A stretch of 47,434 nucleotides of DNA, taken from contig CALIMB010000007.1 of the NCBI GenBank assembly GCA_938028665.1, forward strand, positions 1 to 47,434. Direction: 5' to 3'. Both the position numbers and the translations under genes were made by a program. Below the pieces are notes generated by a model. The model worked only from the letters and a program-made list of their open reading frames with translations. It did no database searches and was not told the origin of the DNA. The DNA is from an uncultured Thermomicrobium sp. (GTDB lineage Bacteria; Chloroflexota; Chloroflexia; Thermomicrobiales; Thermomicrobiaceae). Positions 25,354 through 35,215 of the stretch are shown piece by piece. Positions within the stretch are counted from its first letter, which is position 1; each line of letters starts with the position of its first letter.

Positions 25354-26370
25354 ATGACGCGTTCGAGTGGTGACCGGACACAACTGGGGAGGGATCTTTT
25401 CTCACTCGCAGTGGAGCTCCGCGAGCAGGGTATCCCTTTCGTCCTTGCGACCGTTGTGTGGAGTCAAAGTCCGACCTCAGCCAAACCGGGGGCAAAAGGG
25501 ATCGTCACCGCAAACGGAGCACTGTTCGGGTGGGTTGGTGGAAGTTGCGCTCAGCCAGCGGTGATGCGGGAGGCAATTACTGCGCTGTCTGATGGACAGG
25601 CACGGCTTCTCCGCATTGACCCGGCAGGAGCTGAGGGTGTCTCAATCCGACCAGGAGTCGTGGTGGCACCGATGACGTGTCACAGCGAAGGGGCTTTGGA
25701 GATTTTCTTGGAACCGTTTCTTCCTGCGCCGCAACTGTTGATTTATGGCGAGACTCCTGTGGCCGATGCGCTCGTGCGACTCGGCAGCGCCATGGGATAC
25801 GCTGTTGTCGCCTTCCGTCCGGGGGCAACCGGTGCCCCGCTGGAAGCCGACGAATGGGTGGACGGTCTCGATCCCGGCGAACGACCCCGTCGACGGCCGA
25901 GCGTCGCGATCGTTGCTAGCCTCGGGGCCTATGACGAGGATGCCATCGAGGCAGCACTTCGCGCTGGTGTACCGCTGGTGCAACTTGTCGCCAGCCGGAA
26001 ACGCTTTGCGGCTATCCGTGCAGCACTCGCGGCGACGGTACCAAGCGAGTTGCTGGATCGAGTGAAGGCACCAGCAGGACTCGATATTGGGGCGACGAGT
26101 CCTGAAGAGATCGCGGTCAGTGTGCTGGCAGAGCTAATCGCGCGTCGGCAGGACTGGCGCAATGCGTGGCGCCCCGAGGGTGCAGTCGGAGCCGTGCTTG
26201 CAGAGGCAGCTGCCGAGGTCATCGATCCGGTATGCGGGATGCGAGTGGATCCGCGTACGACACGTCATGTCACGGAGTATCGCGGCCAGCTCTACTACTT
26301 CTGTTGCCCGGCCTGTCGACGGCTCTTTGAAGCCGATCCGGGAGCATATCTGGCGTCGACATCCCACTAA
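25354..26370 (+). CDS. XdhC/CoxF-type maturation protein fused to a YHS domain
   Basis: A 338-residue protein. Residues about 15-85 form the XdhC/CoxI N-terminal domain (PTSAKPGAKGIVTANGALFG, GGSCAQP); 125-270 form the Rossmann-like C-terminal XdhC domain (LLIYGETPVADALVRLG, GATSPEEIAVSVLAEL). The last ~45 residues are a YHS metal-binding domain: DPVCGMRVD, then YRGQLYYFCCPACRRLFEADP, with Cys ligands intact. XdhC-type proteins deliver the sulfurated Mo cofactor to xanthine-oxidase-family enzymes. YHS domains bind copper or other soft metals, so the fusion could couple Mo-cofactor insertion with the Cu of CoxL; this is inference. The ATG lies 75 nt after coxL, in the same orientation; the ribosome-binding site is weak. 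Confidence 0.85.
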   Translation: MTRSSGDRTQLGRDLFSLAVELREQGIPFVLATVVWSQSPTSAKPGAKGIVTANGALFGWVGGSCAQPAVMREAITALSDGQARLLRIDPAGAEGVSIRPGVVVAPMTCHSEGALEIFLEPFLPAPQLLIYGETPVADALVRLGSAMGYAVVAFRPGATGAPLEADEWVDGLDPGERPRRRPSVAIVASLGAYDEDAIEAALRAGVPLVQLVASRKRFAAIRAALAATVPSELLDRVKAPAGLDIGATSPEEIAVSVLAELIARRQDWRNAWRPEGAVGAVLAEAAAEVIDPVCGMRVDPRTTRHVTEYRGQLYYFCCPACRRLFEADPGAYLASTSH

Positions 26371-27107
26371 CGTATGCGCCACGCCTCTTGCTCGGGTCGG
26401 ATCGCCCAGCTCCCAAGGCTTGTCCGCTCAAGTACGCGTGCTGGGAGGGCACCAGCGTGCGTCGCAGGTAACCGGAGCTAGCTGAAAGGCCAAAGTACGG
26501 TCGATCGTAGCTGGTCTTCGTCTCTGCTGGTGTGTTCAAGGCAACAGATTATGAAAGTCGACTGTACACGCAATGTGCCGGTGACTGCTCGGTCTTGGCC
26601 GCATGTGCAGTCAGTGTTAGGCGTGTGCGGGAGGGGTGAGCACGTCATCCTTTGTTTCCAATTGCTGCGTGGAGAAATGCGGCGAGTGCTAAAGGATTGC
26701 CGGGGCGCAGAAGGGATAGCAGGGATTGTCATCGAGAGTCTGGTGGTGTCAGCCACGCATGAGGACGGGGCGGTCTGGTGGGTACCGCCCCGAAGAGAGG
26801 GGTAGAGAGGGGGAAACTGGAGGTGCAGAGAGGATATTCTCAAGCCGACTCCAGAGGAAGGCTGAGTCGGCAATTCAGTGCAGCGCATTTAACACCTCTC
26901 GGCACAACGCCGCTCAGGTCTTGCGCTGCGAATGTCAGTGTAACGCAGCACTGTTGCGGTGTCTGTCGGGAAAATCTGGACATCTTCCTCGGCCGTTTGC
27001 TGCCTGCGGCACTGCTGTGCTGCGAGGATCCGGAGTAGAGTTAGGAGAGACGAAGGGCGGCCTTACGCTATGAGACGATGTGCGGGAGCGGTAGAGGGAG
27101 AGCGGCA
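26371..27107. other. 737-bp intergenic stretch before aconitase
   Basis: No frame here has credible coding features. A hairpin GGGGCGGT/ACCGCCCC with a 9-nt loop lies at 26767-26791 without a T tract; it could belong to the aconitase leader. AT-rich patches near 26540-26560 and 26885-26895 might hold promoters, but no good -35/-10 pair was found. Confidence 0.5.
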
Positions 27108-29891
27108 ATGGTGACACGAGGGAATGATCCGTTTGGCGCAAGAGGTGTCCTGGAGACGTCGGAAGGGCGGGTGACCTATTTCCGGCTTGGGGCGGTGGCT
27201 GACCAGTTGGCAGTGCCGCTGGAACAGTTGCCGTTTACTGTGAAAGTCTTACTGGAGAACGTTCTCCGTTATGCGGGAACGCCACCGTTCACTGAGGAGG
27301 ACGTCGCGCTCGTGACGAGTTGGCGGCCTGGTGAGAAGGCGGGCCGGGAATTTCCGTTCCTGCCAGCCCGGGTGCTCCTTCAGGACTTCACGGGCGTGCC
27401 AGCGGTGGTTGACCTCGCGGCGATGCGCACCGCGGTTGCCCGGCTGGGGGGTGATCCCGCACGCATCAACCCTCTTGTCCCGGTCGACTTAGTGATTGAT
27501 CACTCAGTGCAAGTTGATGTCTTTGGGACGACGAGAGCGTTCCAGCGCAACGTGGAAAAAGAGTACGAACGGAACCGTGAGCGCTACATGCTTCTGCGCT
27601 GGGCGCAGCAGGCATTCCGCAATTTCCGCGTCGTTCCGCCGGGAACAGGCATTGTGCACCAGGTCAACTTGGAATACCTCGCATCGGTGGTTGCGGTACG
27701 GCAGCAGGATGGAGAAGCGGTTGCGTTTCCGGATACACTCGTCGGTACGGACTCGCACACAACAATGATCAATGCCCTTGGTGTCCTCGGCTGGGGTGTG
27801 GGTGGAATTGAGGCCGAAGCGGTACTCCTGGGTCAGCCGATCTATTTGCTCCTTCCAGAGGTCGTGGGACTTCGCCTCATCAATGAGCCGCCAGGTGGAG
27901 TGACAGCAACCGACCTTGTGCTCACCATCACACAGCTCCTACGGCAAGTCGGGGTGGTTGGGAAGTTTGTCGAAGTCTTCGGCCCCGGCCTGCGGCACCT
28001 GAGCCTGCCGGATCGAGCGACGATCTCCAATATGGCTCCAGAGATGGGCGCAACGGCAGTCATGTTCCCGATTGACGATGAGACACTTAGCTACCTGAAG
28101 CTCACTGGGCGAGGCGAGGGGCACGTTCGGTTGGTTGAGGCCTACGCAAAGGAGCAAGGGCTCTTCCGCACTAGCGATGAGCCCGAACCGGTGTTTGATC
28201 AAGTGGTGGAGCTCGATCTGTCCCTGCTCGAGCCGAGTCTTGCTGGACCACGGCGACCGCAGGACCGCGTCCCTCTCTCCGAGCTTCCTGCGAGCCTCCG
28301 AGCGGCCTTCCCGGAGCAGTTCTCTCAGTCACAGACAGATGAGGAGCGGTTCGACTGGGAGGGTGGGACGGTGAACGAGGCAGAGGAGCCGAGTGAGCCG
28401 GTGGTGCCGGTTAGTCAGCGGCGCAAGGTGGTTGATGTCCATCTGGATGGGCGGCATGTGGAACTCACCCACGGCTCGGTGGTGATCGCGGCGATCACGA
28501 GCTGCACTAACACCTCGAATCCTGAAGTGATGCTGGGTGCTGGCATTCTGGCCAAGAAGGCGGTCGAGCGTGGGTTGGACACCAATCCGGCTGTGAAGAC
28601 CAGCCTTGCACCGGGTTCCGGGGTAGTGACGACCTATCTGGAGCGGGCTGGCCTCATGCCTTATCTGGAAGCGCTACGCTTCCACCTGGTTGGGTACGGC
28701 TGCACGACCTGTATCGGGAATAGTGGACCGCTGCCCGAGCCAATTGCTAAGGCGGTGCAAGAACACGAACTTGTTGTGGCAGCGGTCTTGAGTGGGAATC
28801 GCAACTTCGAGGGACGCATTCACCCACAGGTGCGAGCAGCGTATCTTGCCTCTCCGCCACTTGTTGTTGCCTTCGCCATCGCTGGGCGCGTGGACATCGA
28901 CCTCACAACCGAGCCACTCGGCTACGACCCGAACGGTGAACCGGTATACCTGCGTGACGTCTGGCCGACGCCAGAAGAGATCCGCGAAGCGATGGAGAAG
29001 GCGATCGGGCCAGAACTGTTTATCGAGCGATATCGTGAAGTCTTCAGTGGTGACGAACGCTGGCGTTCCCTTCCAGTACCAACTGGAGATCTCTACGAAT
29101 GGGACCCCAACTCGACGTACATTCAGGAGCCACCCTTCTTCCAGGGCCTGGCCCTTGAACCACCACCGCTGCACGACATCGAGCGTGCACGTGTCTTGGC
29201 CTGGCTGGGCGATTCGGTGACTACCGACCACATCTCGCCGGCTGGTTCGATCCCGGTCAATAGCCCAGCCGGGCAGTATCTGATCGCGCGCGGCGTGCAG
29301 CCGAAGGATTTCAACAGCTACGGTGCGCGGCGCGGGAACCACGAGGTGATGGTGCGGGGAACGTTCGCCAATATCCGCTTGCGCAATCGTCTCGCGCAGG
29401 GTCGTGAGGGTGGGTGGACGACCCACTTTCCGAGCGGAGAGCTAGTGACGATTTACGAGGCTGCGATGCGCTACCAGATGGCGGGGACACCACTCCTCAT
29501 CCTGGCCGGGAAAGAGTACGGGAGCGGAAGCTCGCGCGATTGGGCGGCCAAAGGACCGATGCTGCTCGGTGTGCGGGCAGTGCTTGCCGAGAGCTACGAG
29601 CGGATCCACCGCAGCAACCTCGTTGGTATGGGCGTCCTGCCATTGCAATTCCTCCCTGGTCAGAACGCGGACGCGCTTGGTTTGCAAGGGAACGAGTGCT
29701 TCACAGTCACGGGTATTGCAGACGGACTCGAGCCGCGCGAGCTTCTGACCGTGCGTGCTGAGCGGGATGACGGTACAGTGATTGAATTTCGGGCGATTGC
29801 TCGGCTCGATACTGAGATGGAGATCGAATACTACCGTCATGGAGGGATCCTGACCTCGGTTCTGCGGCGGTTGCTCCGAGCTGAGGCCTAA
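27108..29891 (+). CDS. acnA: Aconitate hydratase A
   Basis: A 927-residue aconitase of the AcnA/IRP type. The [4Fe-4S] ligands are Cys466 in [10 protein letters not shown] and Cys532/Cys535 in [12 protein letters not shown]. Other active-site segments are [21 protein letters not shown] and, in the C-terminal swivel domain, [31 protein letters not shown] and [14 protein letters not shown]. It isomerises citrate to isocitrate in the TCA cycle. ATG at 27108 is chosen over a GTG at 27078 because it follows an AGGGAG ribosome-binding site at 7-nt spacing. An acidic insert of about 40 residues near 410-450 is common in the family and not a defect. The M16 peptidase gene begins 46 nt after its stop. 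Confidence 0.95.
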   Translation: MVTRGNDPFGARGVLETSEGRVTYFRLGAVADQLAVPLEQLPFTVKVLLENVLRYAGTPPFTEEDVALVTSWRPGEKAGREFPFLPARVLLQDFTGVPAVVDLAAMRTAVARLGGDPARINPLVPVDLVIDHSVQVDVFGTTRAFQRNVEKEYERNRERYMLLRWAQQAFRNFRVVPPGTGIVHQVNLEYLASVVAVRQQDGEAVAFPDTLVGTDSHTTMINALGVLGWGVGGIEAEAVLLGQPIYLLLPEVVGLRLINEPPGGVTATDLVLTITQLLRQVGVVGKFVEVFGPGLRHLSLPDRATISNMAPEMGATAVMFPIDDETLSYLKLTGRGEGHVRLVEAYAKEQGLFRTSDEPEPVFDQVVELDLSLLEPSLAGPRRPQDRVPLSELPASLRAAFPEQFSQSQTDEERFDWEGGTVNEAEEPSEPVVPVSQRRKVVDVHLDGRHVELTHGSVVIAAITSCTNTSNPEVMLGAGILAKKAVERGLDTNPAVKTSLAPGSGVVTTYLERAGLMPYLEALRFHLVGYGCTTCIGNSGPLPEPIAKAVQEHELVVAAVLSGNRNFEGRIHPQVRAAYLASPPLVVAFAIAGRVDIDLTTEPLGYDPNGEPVYLRDVWPTPEEIREAMEKAIGPELFIERYREVFSGDERWRSLPVPTGDLYEWDPNSTYIQEPPFFQGLALEPPPLHDIERARVLAWLGDSVTTDHISPAGSIPVNSPAGQYLIARGVQPKDFNSYGARRGNHEVMVRGTFANIRLRNRLAQGREGGWTTHFPSGELVTIYEAAMRYQMAGTPLLILAGKEYGSGSSRDWAAKGPMLLGVRAVLAESYERIHRSNLVGMGVLPLQFLPGQNADALGLQGNECFTVTGIADGLEPRELLTVRAERDDGTVIEFRAIARLDTEMEIEYYRHGGILTSVLRRLLRAEA

Positions 29892-29937
29892 GAGGCACAC
29901 CGGGCGCCGGCATGGAGCAGATGGAAGGCACGAGACG

Positions 29938-32646
29938 ATGCGAGAAGGGATGTTGAGCGGGCGTGATGAAGCGCGCCCCTACGAAGTCGAAACACGGCTT
30001 GAGAACGGATTGACCGTTCTTGTCCAGCCGCTGCGGCACGCGCCGGTCGTCTCGTGCTGGATGTGGTACCGGGTGGGGAGCCGCAATGAGCCGCCAGGGC
30101 TGACAGGACTCTCGCACTGGGTTGAACACATGCTCTTCAAGGGAACATCGCGCTTCCCACCTGGCTCGATCTTCCGCGAGGTGAACCGTTGGGGTGGGAC
30201 ACTCAACGGCTTCACTTGGCTGGACTATACGGCCTACTTCGAAACGCTGCCGACGCCAGGGTGGGAGCTCGCACTCGCCATCGAGGCGGATCGCATGGTC
30301 GCGGCCAGCTTCGATCCGGCAGAAGTGGAACGCGAACGGACGGTGATCCTCGCCGAGCGTGCAGGCAGCGAAAATCAACCAGGCACGTATCTACGGGAAG
30401 AGGTTGTCGCGGCTGCTTTTCGGGCACATCCCTACGGGCATCCGGTGATTGGCTACCGTGACGATCTGCTGCAGATCACGCGTGAGGAACTTTACCAGCA
30501 CTACCGCACGTACTACCGGCCAAACAATGCGGTGCTGGTTATCGTCGGGGACGTGGAGCCCACGGTAGCACTCCAGGCGGTCGAGCGCCACTTCGGTGAG
30601 CTGCCAGCAGGAGCAGTGCCGCCAGTGCTGCGAGTGCATGAGCCGGAACAGTGGGGTGAGCGACGGGTTACGGTACGCCGGCCAGCACCGACAGCGCAGC
30701 TGCTCATGGCGTGGCGTGTGCCAGGAGCAACACATCCGGATATCCCGGCGTTGCTTGTGCTCGATGCGGTGCTTTCTGGCGGGAAACCGGTGGCCTTCGG
30801 TGGTAGTGGGATGGGACGCAGCGCTCGCCTTTACCGTGCCTTGATTGCTCCCGGGCTCTGCACTACTGCTGCCTCAAGTATGTCTCTCACCCTCGATCCG
30901 TTTCTTTTCACGATTTCGGCGACATTGACACCACTAGCCGAACCACGGCACGTTGAGCACCTTGTTGACGACGTCGTGCGGGGTCTCCAGGAGGAGTTGG
31001 TTGGCGAGGAGGAACTTGCCCGGGCAAAGCGGCAGCTCGCGGTGCAGCTTGCGGCGGCCAATGAGAGCGCGCAGAGCCGTGCAGCACTTCTTGGGTCACT
31101 GGCTGTCGTGTGTCCGGAGCGCTCACCACAGCAGCTGTGGCGGGAGATCGAAGCAGTGACGAGTGACGATCTCTTGCGTGTTGCAAATATGTATCTGCAA
31201 GCGGAGCGCCGCACCATTGGCTGGCTTGAGCCAAGCTCCGACGGCCAGGGGAGCTCCGAACCTGGAGGGACGCGATTCATCGCACCCGCAGAATCAGTGA
31301 TAGCCGCGCCGCCATACTGGTTCTGTGAAGTTCCGGAAAGCCCGGCAACACCGGTCGTGCTTCCACGGGTACAACTGACAGCGACGGCCGACTACTTGAA
31401 AAACGGTGCGTTCTTCGTTGGGCAGGAGATCTCAGCGAGCCGTCTGGCCGTGGTTAGTGTCCGGATACCAGCCGGTGCTGCCCGTGACGCAAGACGGCCG
31501 GGACTGGCGTATGTGACCGGGCAACTCTTGTCGCGCGGGACACGACGGCGCGATGAAGCATCGCTGAATGAGGAGCTAGATCGGCTCGGTGCCACACTGA
31601 CGGTCGGAGTTGGTCGCGATGCGGTCGACGTGAGTCTGAGTTGCCTTGTCGAGGTGCTGGATGCGGCGTTACCGCTCTTGGCCGAAGTGCTGTTGGAGCC
31701 AGCGTTTCTGCCGGAGCAGCTGGAGCGTGTGCGACAGCAAGCGCTTACTGCCTTACGACAGGCGGAACAGAGCACGCGTGCGCGAGCCGATGCACTGTTG
31801 CGTGCCTTGATCTACCCCCCAGGGCATCCCTATCACCATCGGGTACTCGGAACCGAAGAAACGCTCGACACGCTCTCATCGGAAGAGGTGCAGGTCTTTC
31901 ATGAGGCGTTCTACCGTCCCGCGGGGGCGGTGATTGCGGTGGCTGGTGGTGTGGAGCTTGGTCAGGTGCGGGCGTTACTTGAGCAAGCTCTAGCACTGTG
32001 GGAGGGGGAAACTCCACGCCTGGTGATTCCTCCCGTGAACCCGTCGACAGAGGGGCAGCGTCGTAGTGAGACACTGCCAGGAAAGCAGCAGGCAGATGTG
32101 GCACTTGGTGTCGTCACGGTGCCACGCCAGCACCCGGATTTCGAGGCGCTACGCCTGGCCAACATCATCCTGGGACGGCTTGGCCTCATGGGACGGATCG
32201 GTGCACGTGTGCGTGAACGCTCTGGTCTTGCGTACTATGCGGCGAGTGCGTTAGAGACGGGTTTAGGACCCGGCTACTGGAGCGCCTACGCAGGAGTTGC
32301 CTCGGTACATGTGGAGCGCGTCATTGCGGAGATTGTGGAAGAGATCGAGCGGCTCCGCCAGGAGGGGCCGGAAGCACGAGAGCTGACCGATGCTAAGACG
32401 GCGCTTATGGGAACGCTTGTGCTCGGCCTGGCGACGACCGGCGGAGTGGCTGGTGCACTCCTCGACCTGGCGTTTTATGGGCTGGGCTTGGACTATTTGG
32501 AGCGGTTGCCTGACCTCCTTGCGGGCATCGATGAGACGATGATCCGTGACGTGGTGGTCCGCTACCTGGATCCAAAGCGTCTACACGTCGTCGTTGTTGG
32601 TCCAAGCCAGGAGACGATACTCTCGGTCTCGGAGCCGCAGCGATAG
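29938..32646 (+). CDS. M16 family zinc peptidase, tandem two-unit form
   Basis: A 902-residue protein with two M16 units. The N-terminal unit has the inverted zinc motif HWVEH (His60, Glu63, His64) and the third ligand Glu near residue 140 in VILAERAGSEN, so it should be catalytic. The C-terminal unit (from about 465) has LAYVTGQLLSRGT at the corresponding place with no HxxEH, but keeps RPGLAY, HPYHHRVLG and RERSGLAYYAASAL; it is the inactive partner that forms the clamshell chamber. No signal peptide is evident. Fused two-unit M16 enzymes degrade or process peptides. ATG at 29938; a second in-frame ATG 12 nt on follows AGAAGGG directly. It may be co-transcribed with acnA. Confidence 0.9.
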   Translation: MREGMLSGRDEARPYEVETRLENGLTVLVQPLRHAPVVSCWMWYRVGSRNEPPGLTGLSHWVEHMLFKGTSRFPPGSIFREVNRWGGTLNGFTWLDYTAYFETLPTPGWELALAIEADRMVAASFDPAEVERERTVILAERAGSENQPGTYLREEVVAAAFRAHPYGHPVIGYRDDLLQITREELYQHYRTYYRPNNAVLVIVGDVEPTVALQAVERHFGELPAGAVPPVLRVHEPEQWGERRVTVRRPAPTAQLLMAWRVPGATHPDIPALLVLDAVLSGGKPVAFGGSGMGRSARLYRALIAPGLCTTAASSMSLTLDPFLFTISATLTPLAEPRHVEHLVDDVVRGLQEELVGEEELARAKRQLAVQLAAANESAQSRAALLGSLAVVCPERSPQQLWREIEAVTSDDLLRVANMYLQAERRTIGWLEPSSDGQGSSEPGGTRFIAPAESVIAAPPYWFCEVPESPATPVVLPRVQLTATADYLKNGAFFVGQEISASRLAVVSVRIPAGAARDARRPGLAYVTGQLLSRGTRRRDEASLNEELDRLGATLTVGVGRDAVDVSLSCLVEVLDAALPLLAEVLLEPAFLPEQLERVRQQALTALRQAEQSTRARADALLRALIYPPGHPYHHRVLGTEETLDTLSSEEVQVFHEAFYRPAGAVIAVAGGVELGQVRALLEQALALWEGETPRLVIPPVNPSTEGQRRSETLPGKQQADVALGVVTVPRQHPDFEALRLANIILGRLGLMGRIGARVRERSGLAYYAASALETGLGPGYWSAYAGVASVHVERVIAEIVEEIERLRQEGPEARELTDAKTALMGTLVLGLATTGGVAGALLDLAFYGLGLDYLERLPDLLAGIDETMIRDVVVRYLDPKRLHVVVVGPSQETILSVSEPQR

Positions 32647-32977
32647 CATGCTTCGTGCGGCCGGGGTCATTTCCACAGTGAGCCGGATGCATCACTTACC
32701 CACGTCGATGGAACGACTTATCGTGTCATGCTTGGTATCCAGGCGTGACGATAGAGCGGAGCTCCATCTCTGCTGGTGGGCTGGTCCCATCACCCGGTTC
32801 CCTTTCCGGTTGCTGACTTTGCAAAAGACAGGGTGAGGTTGTGCCTGCTGCACCTGGGTGGTTGGAGGGAGAGCGTCCGCTAAGTTCGTTTGAGACTCGA
32901 TCAATTTCGGGAGATTTGGCAGAATCAGCCCAGGGGGGACGGACTCGAGCTTCGTAGTAGGGAATGGAGAGAGGAAG
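32647..32977. other. 331-bp intergenic region
   Basis: No gene, repeat or strong hairpin recognised between the M16 peptidase and HemQ. The HemQ ribosome-binding site GAGAGGAAG is at its end. Confidence 0.5.
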
Positions 32978-33643
32978 ATGAGTGCGTCGCCACGTTACAC
33001 AGTCTTTTGGCTTGCTACGCTGAAGCGCGAACATATCTCCGGCGACGTGGAGACGGTGATCGCGGAATTCGTGCCGTTGCTCGAGCGCAGTGAGAGGACA
33101 CAGCTCCGCGGGGCATATCTGTCAGTTGGCTTCCGCCCGGATGTCGATCTCATTCTCTGGTTCTTGGGATACGATCCTGCCGATATCCAGGATCTCGCGC
33201 TGGCGCTGCGGCGGACGGCGATCGGCCGTGCCTTGCAGCTACAATATGCCTACTTTGGTATGGCAGGGTCCTCGCAATACGATCCGACGCACGGCCCGGC
33301 CTTTCTCCGTGGGATCCCCCCGAAACGCTATCTGAGCGTCTATCCCTTCGTGAAGACACCCGAGTGGTATCTCTTGCCATTCGAGGAGCGGCGGCGTCTT
33401 ATGGCCGAGCACGGGCGGCTCGGCGACGAGTTTCCGAGTGTGCTGACGAATACGGTGAATTCCTTTGGTGTTCAAGACCAGGAGTTTATCGTGGCTCTCG
33501 AGGACGATGACGTTGCAACGTTAATTCAGATGGTGCAACGTCTGCGGGCAGCAGAGGTACGCAAGTACACGCAGCTTGACACGCCGATTTTCCTCGGGCA
33601 GCGCTATGAGCCAACAGAGGCTCTCCGTCGATTGCTGTCGTGA
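32978..33643 (+). CDS. hemQ: HemQ, coproheme decarboxylase (chlorite dismutase family)
   Basis: A 221-residue protein of the chlorite dismutase family, non-canonical HemQ/ChdC branch. Segments are LRGAYLSVGFRPDVDLILW, LSVYPFVKTPEWYLLPFEERRRLMAEHGRLG and NSFGVQDQEFIVALEDDD. His145 in AEHGRLG is the expected proximal heme ligand, and the Tyr in VYPF corresponds to the catalytic Tyr of HemQ. The residue needed for chlorite breakdown (a distal Arg) is not evident, supporting the heme-synthesis role: oxidative decarboxylation of coproheme III to heme b. The 3' end overlaps the DUF92 gene on the opposite strand by 40 bp. ATG has a GAGAGGAAG ribosome-binding site. Confidence 0.88.
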   Translation: MSASPRYTVFWLATLKREHISGDVETVIAEFVPLLERSERTQLRGAYLSVGFRPDVDLILWFLGYDPADIQDLALALRRTAIGRALQLQYAYFGMAGSSQYDPTHGPAFLRGIPPKRYLSVYPFVKTPEWYLLPFEERRRLMAEHGRLGDEFPSVLTNTVNSFGVQDQEFIVALEDDDVATLIQMVQRLRAAEVRKYTQLDTPIFLGQRYEPTEALRRLLS

Positions 33644-34446
33644 GCGGTCCTAAGCCACAGCGCGAAAAGCGCAGCGGCAAGGGTGGCGAGCGCGTTGACA
33701 ATGTCGTTGGTCATGCCCGGAAGCCCACTGATGCGCCGACCGTCTGCGGCGCAGTCATGCTGTGGGGATTCAAGGACGCGTTGGCACTGAGGGCAACGAT
33801 AGCGAGCTTGGAGAGTTGCGCCAAGCAGGCTATCGAGGATCGCCCCGAAACTCCCGGCAGCGATGACAGGCCAGCGTGGGAGCCGGCGGGGAGTGAGGAG
33901 GGCGACGAACGTGGCGCCACCAACCATGGCGAGAGACCCGAGAAGAGAAACAGCACCCGAGGTGCCGGGTGGGACGGGACGTCCTGTGCGGAGTGAGCGT
34001 GGTGGGCTAGGGCTGAGTACGCCAAGCTCGGTAGCCCACGTGTCGGCGGAAGCGGCAGCGATTGCAGCGAGATAGGGGAGCGTGTAGTCACGGCTACAAG
34101 AACGGAAGATCTGGAGCACGGCGAGTGCTGCAGCGACCCCACCATTGGCGAGCACTTGCGTCGCGGTGCGTGGCCGACTCACCTCGCGCTGCGGGGCGCT
34201 GAGCACCTGCTTGCGACCCGAGCCGAGACGCGTGAGCGTGCTCGCAGCGGCAAAGAAACCAATCATTGGTACTGACCAAGACAGACCGCCTGCAGTGAAG
34301 ATAAGTGTTCCGGTGCCCGCTGCTGCCAGTGCACCACCGCGGTCGAGCGTGCGAGACCGATAAGCGAGCAGTCCCACGCAACTCGCAAGAATTCCACCAA
34401 GAGGGAGACGGAGGAGCGCTCGTGTGCGAGTGGGGCACGGGTTCAT
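33604..34446 (-). CDS. DUF92 family integral membrane protein
   Basis: A 280-residue protein with about six membrane segments and the DUF92/TMEM19 core: GALAAAGTGTLIFTAGGLSW, an ATQVLANGGVAAALAVLQ segment, AAIAAASADTWATELGVLS, TGRPVPPGTSGAVSLLG and GAILDSLLGATLQARY. Plant and cyanobacterial relatives (VTE6) phosphorylate phytyl-phosphate or related prenyl phosphates; bacterial roles are mostly untested. RYRCPQCQ and HDCAADG form a small Cys-rich loop near the C-terminus. The start ATG at 34446 overlaps the stop of the 84-residue protein by 4 bp (ATGA), so the two are translationally coupled. Confidence 0.82.
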   Translation of the reverse strand: MNPCPTRTRALLRLPLGGILASCVGLLAYRSRTLDRGGALAAAGTGTLIFTAGGLSWSVPMIGFFAAASTLTRLGSGRKQVLSAPQREVSRPRTATQVLANGGVAAALAVLQIFRSCSRDYTLPYLAAIAAASADTWATELGVLSPSPPRSLRTGRPVPPGTSGAVSLLGSLAMVGGATFVALLTPRRLPRWPVIAAGSFGAILDSLLGATLQARYRCPQCQRVLESPQHDCAADGRRISGLPGMTNDIVNALATLAAALFALWLRTAHDSNRRRASVGS

Positions 34447-34697
34447 GCTCGTCCAGGGCCGAACAGGAGGATGAGTTCCTCGTCGCGGATCTCAAAAACA
34501 TAGTCGGCTACTTCGACCACAGCTGGGGAGCTCATCTCACCGTAGCGAATACGGACGTCATAGGTATCGATACAGAGCATGCGTGTGCCAGCGGGCGAAA
34601 GCGGGTGGCGAGGTGAGCGATAAACTGCGCGTGCCCCGCCCAGTTGGTCGAGTGCTCGGAGTGCGAGGCGACGGGCCTGGGCTTCATCCAGCGGCAT
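34443..34697 (-). CDS. Small hypothetical protein upstream of DUF92
   Basis: About 84 residues, starting MPLDEAQARRLALRAL and ending RDEELILLFGPGRA. A helix precedes a beta-rich C-terminal half (CIDTYDVRIRYG, VVEVADYVFEI). No membrane segment or known family is recognised. ATG at 34697 is preferred over a long N-terminal extension because GAGAGGAG lies 9 nt upstream and the extension has non-coding composition. Its stop overlaps the DUF92 start by 4 bp, so they form one operon. Confidence 0.65.
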   Translation of the reverse strand: MPLDEAQARRLALRALDQLGGARAVYRSPRHPLSPAGTRMLCIDTYDVRIRYGEMSSPAVVEVADYVFEIRDEELILLFGPGRA

Positions 34698-35001
34698 GAT
34701 GACTGACTCCTCTCTGATTTCGTGACCACTTCCTGCAACGGAGTCATACGATCTGAGCGACGGTAATGAGTAGGGCCTCGTTCTCGGCTGACGAGTATAT
34801 GCAGGGGCCGAACTTGCTGGTTGCGTGTGGCGGATTAGCCTGCTTGATTGTGCCTCTGTGATGATGGAAGCTTCAAAGTAGCTTGTGAGGTAGGGACTTG
34901 TGCGAGCTTGGCGCATGTCAGGCATTTGTTGGTCGAGACGACGGCAGGGTTGTGAGTCATAAAGCCTTGTGCTGGCTCCTTTGTGCAAATGAGCGCAGGG
35001 A

Positions 35002-35030
35002 TGCACAGAGGGACCCGGATCGACTACAAT
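35002..35030 (+). promoter_or_regulatory. Promoter of tRNA-Lys(TTT)
   Basis: TGCACA at 35002-35007 and TACAAT at 35025-35030 are separated by 17 bp and lie 37 bp before the tRNA. Confidence 0.55.
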
Positions 35031-35067
35031 TAGCATGAGCGCGGTGGCTATGCCACCGGCGTTGAAG

Positions 35068-35143
35068 GGGCTGGTAGCTCAACTGGCAGAGCAGCGGACT
35101 TTTAATCCGCGGGCTGTGGGTTCGAGTCCCACCCGGCCTACCA
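35068..35143 (+). tRNA. tRNA-Lys (anticodon TTT)
   Basis: A complete cloverleaf: acceptor GGGCTGG/CCGGCCT, D arm GCTC...GAGC, anticodon arm GCGGA/TCCGC with loop CTTTTAA and anticodon TTT, T arm GTGGG-TTCGAGT-CCCAC. Discriminator A at 35140 is followed by an encoded CCA, unlike the tRNA-Lys(CTT) at 8.8 kb. Together the two cover both Lys codons. Confidence 0.95.
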
Positions 35144-35183
35144 GAAAGGTGCTATACCGAAAAGCGAAGGCGAAAGTGTGGGA

Positions 35184-35215
35184 GCTCCCCTGGCAGTGGG
35201 AGCGATTGCTTTTTT
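35184..35215 (+). terminator. Probable terminator of tRNA-Lys(TTT)
   Basis: GCTCCC/GGGAGC with an 8-nt loop is followed, after 6 nt, by a run of six T at 35210-35215. Confidence 0.5.
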
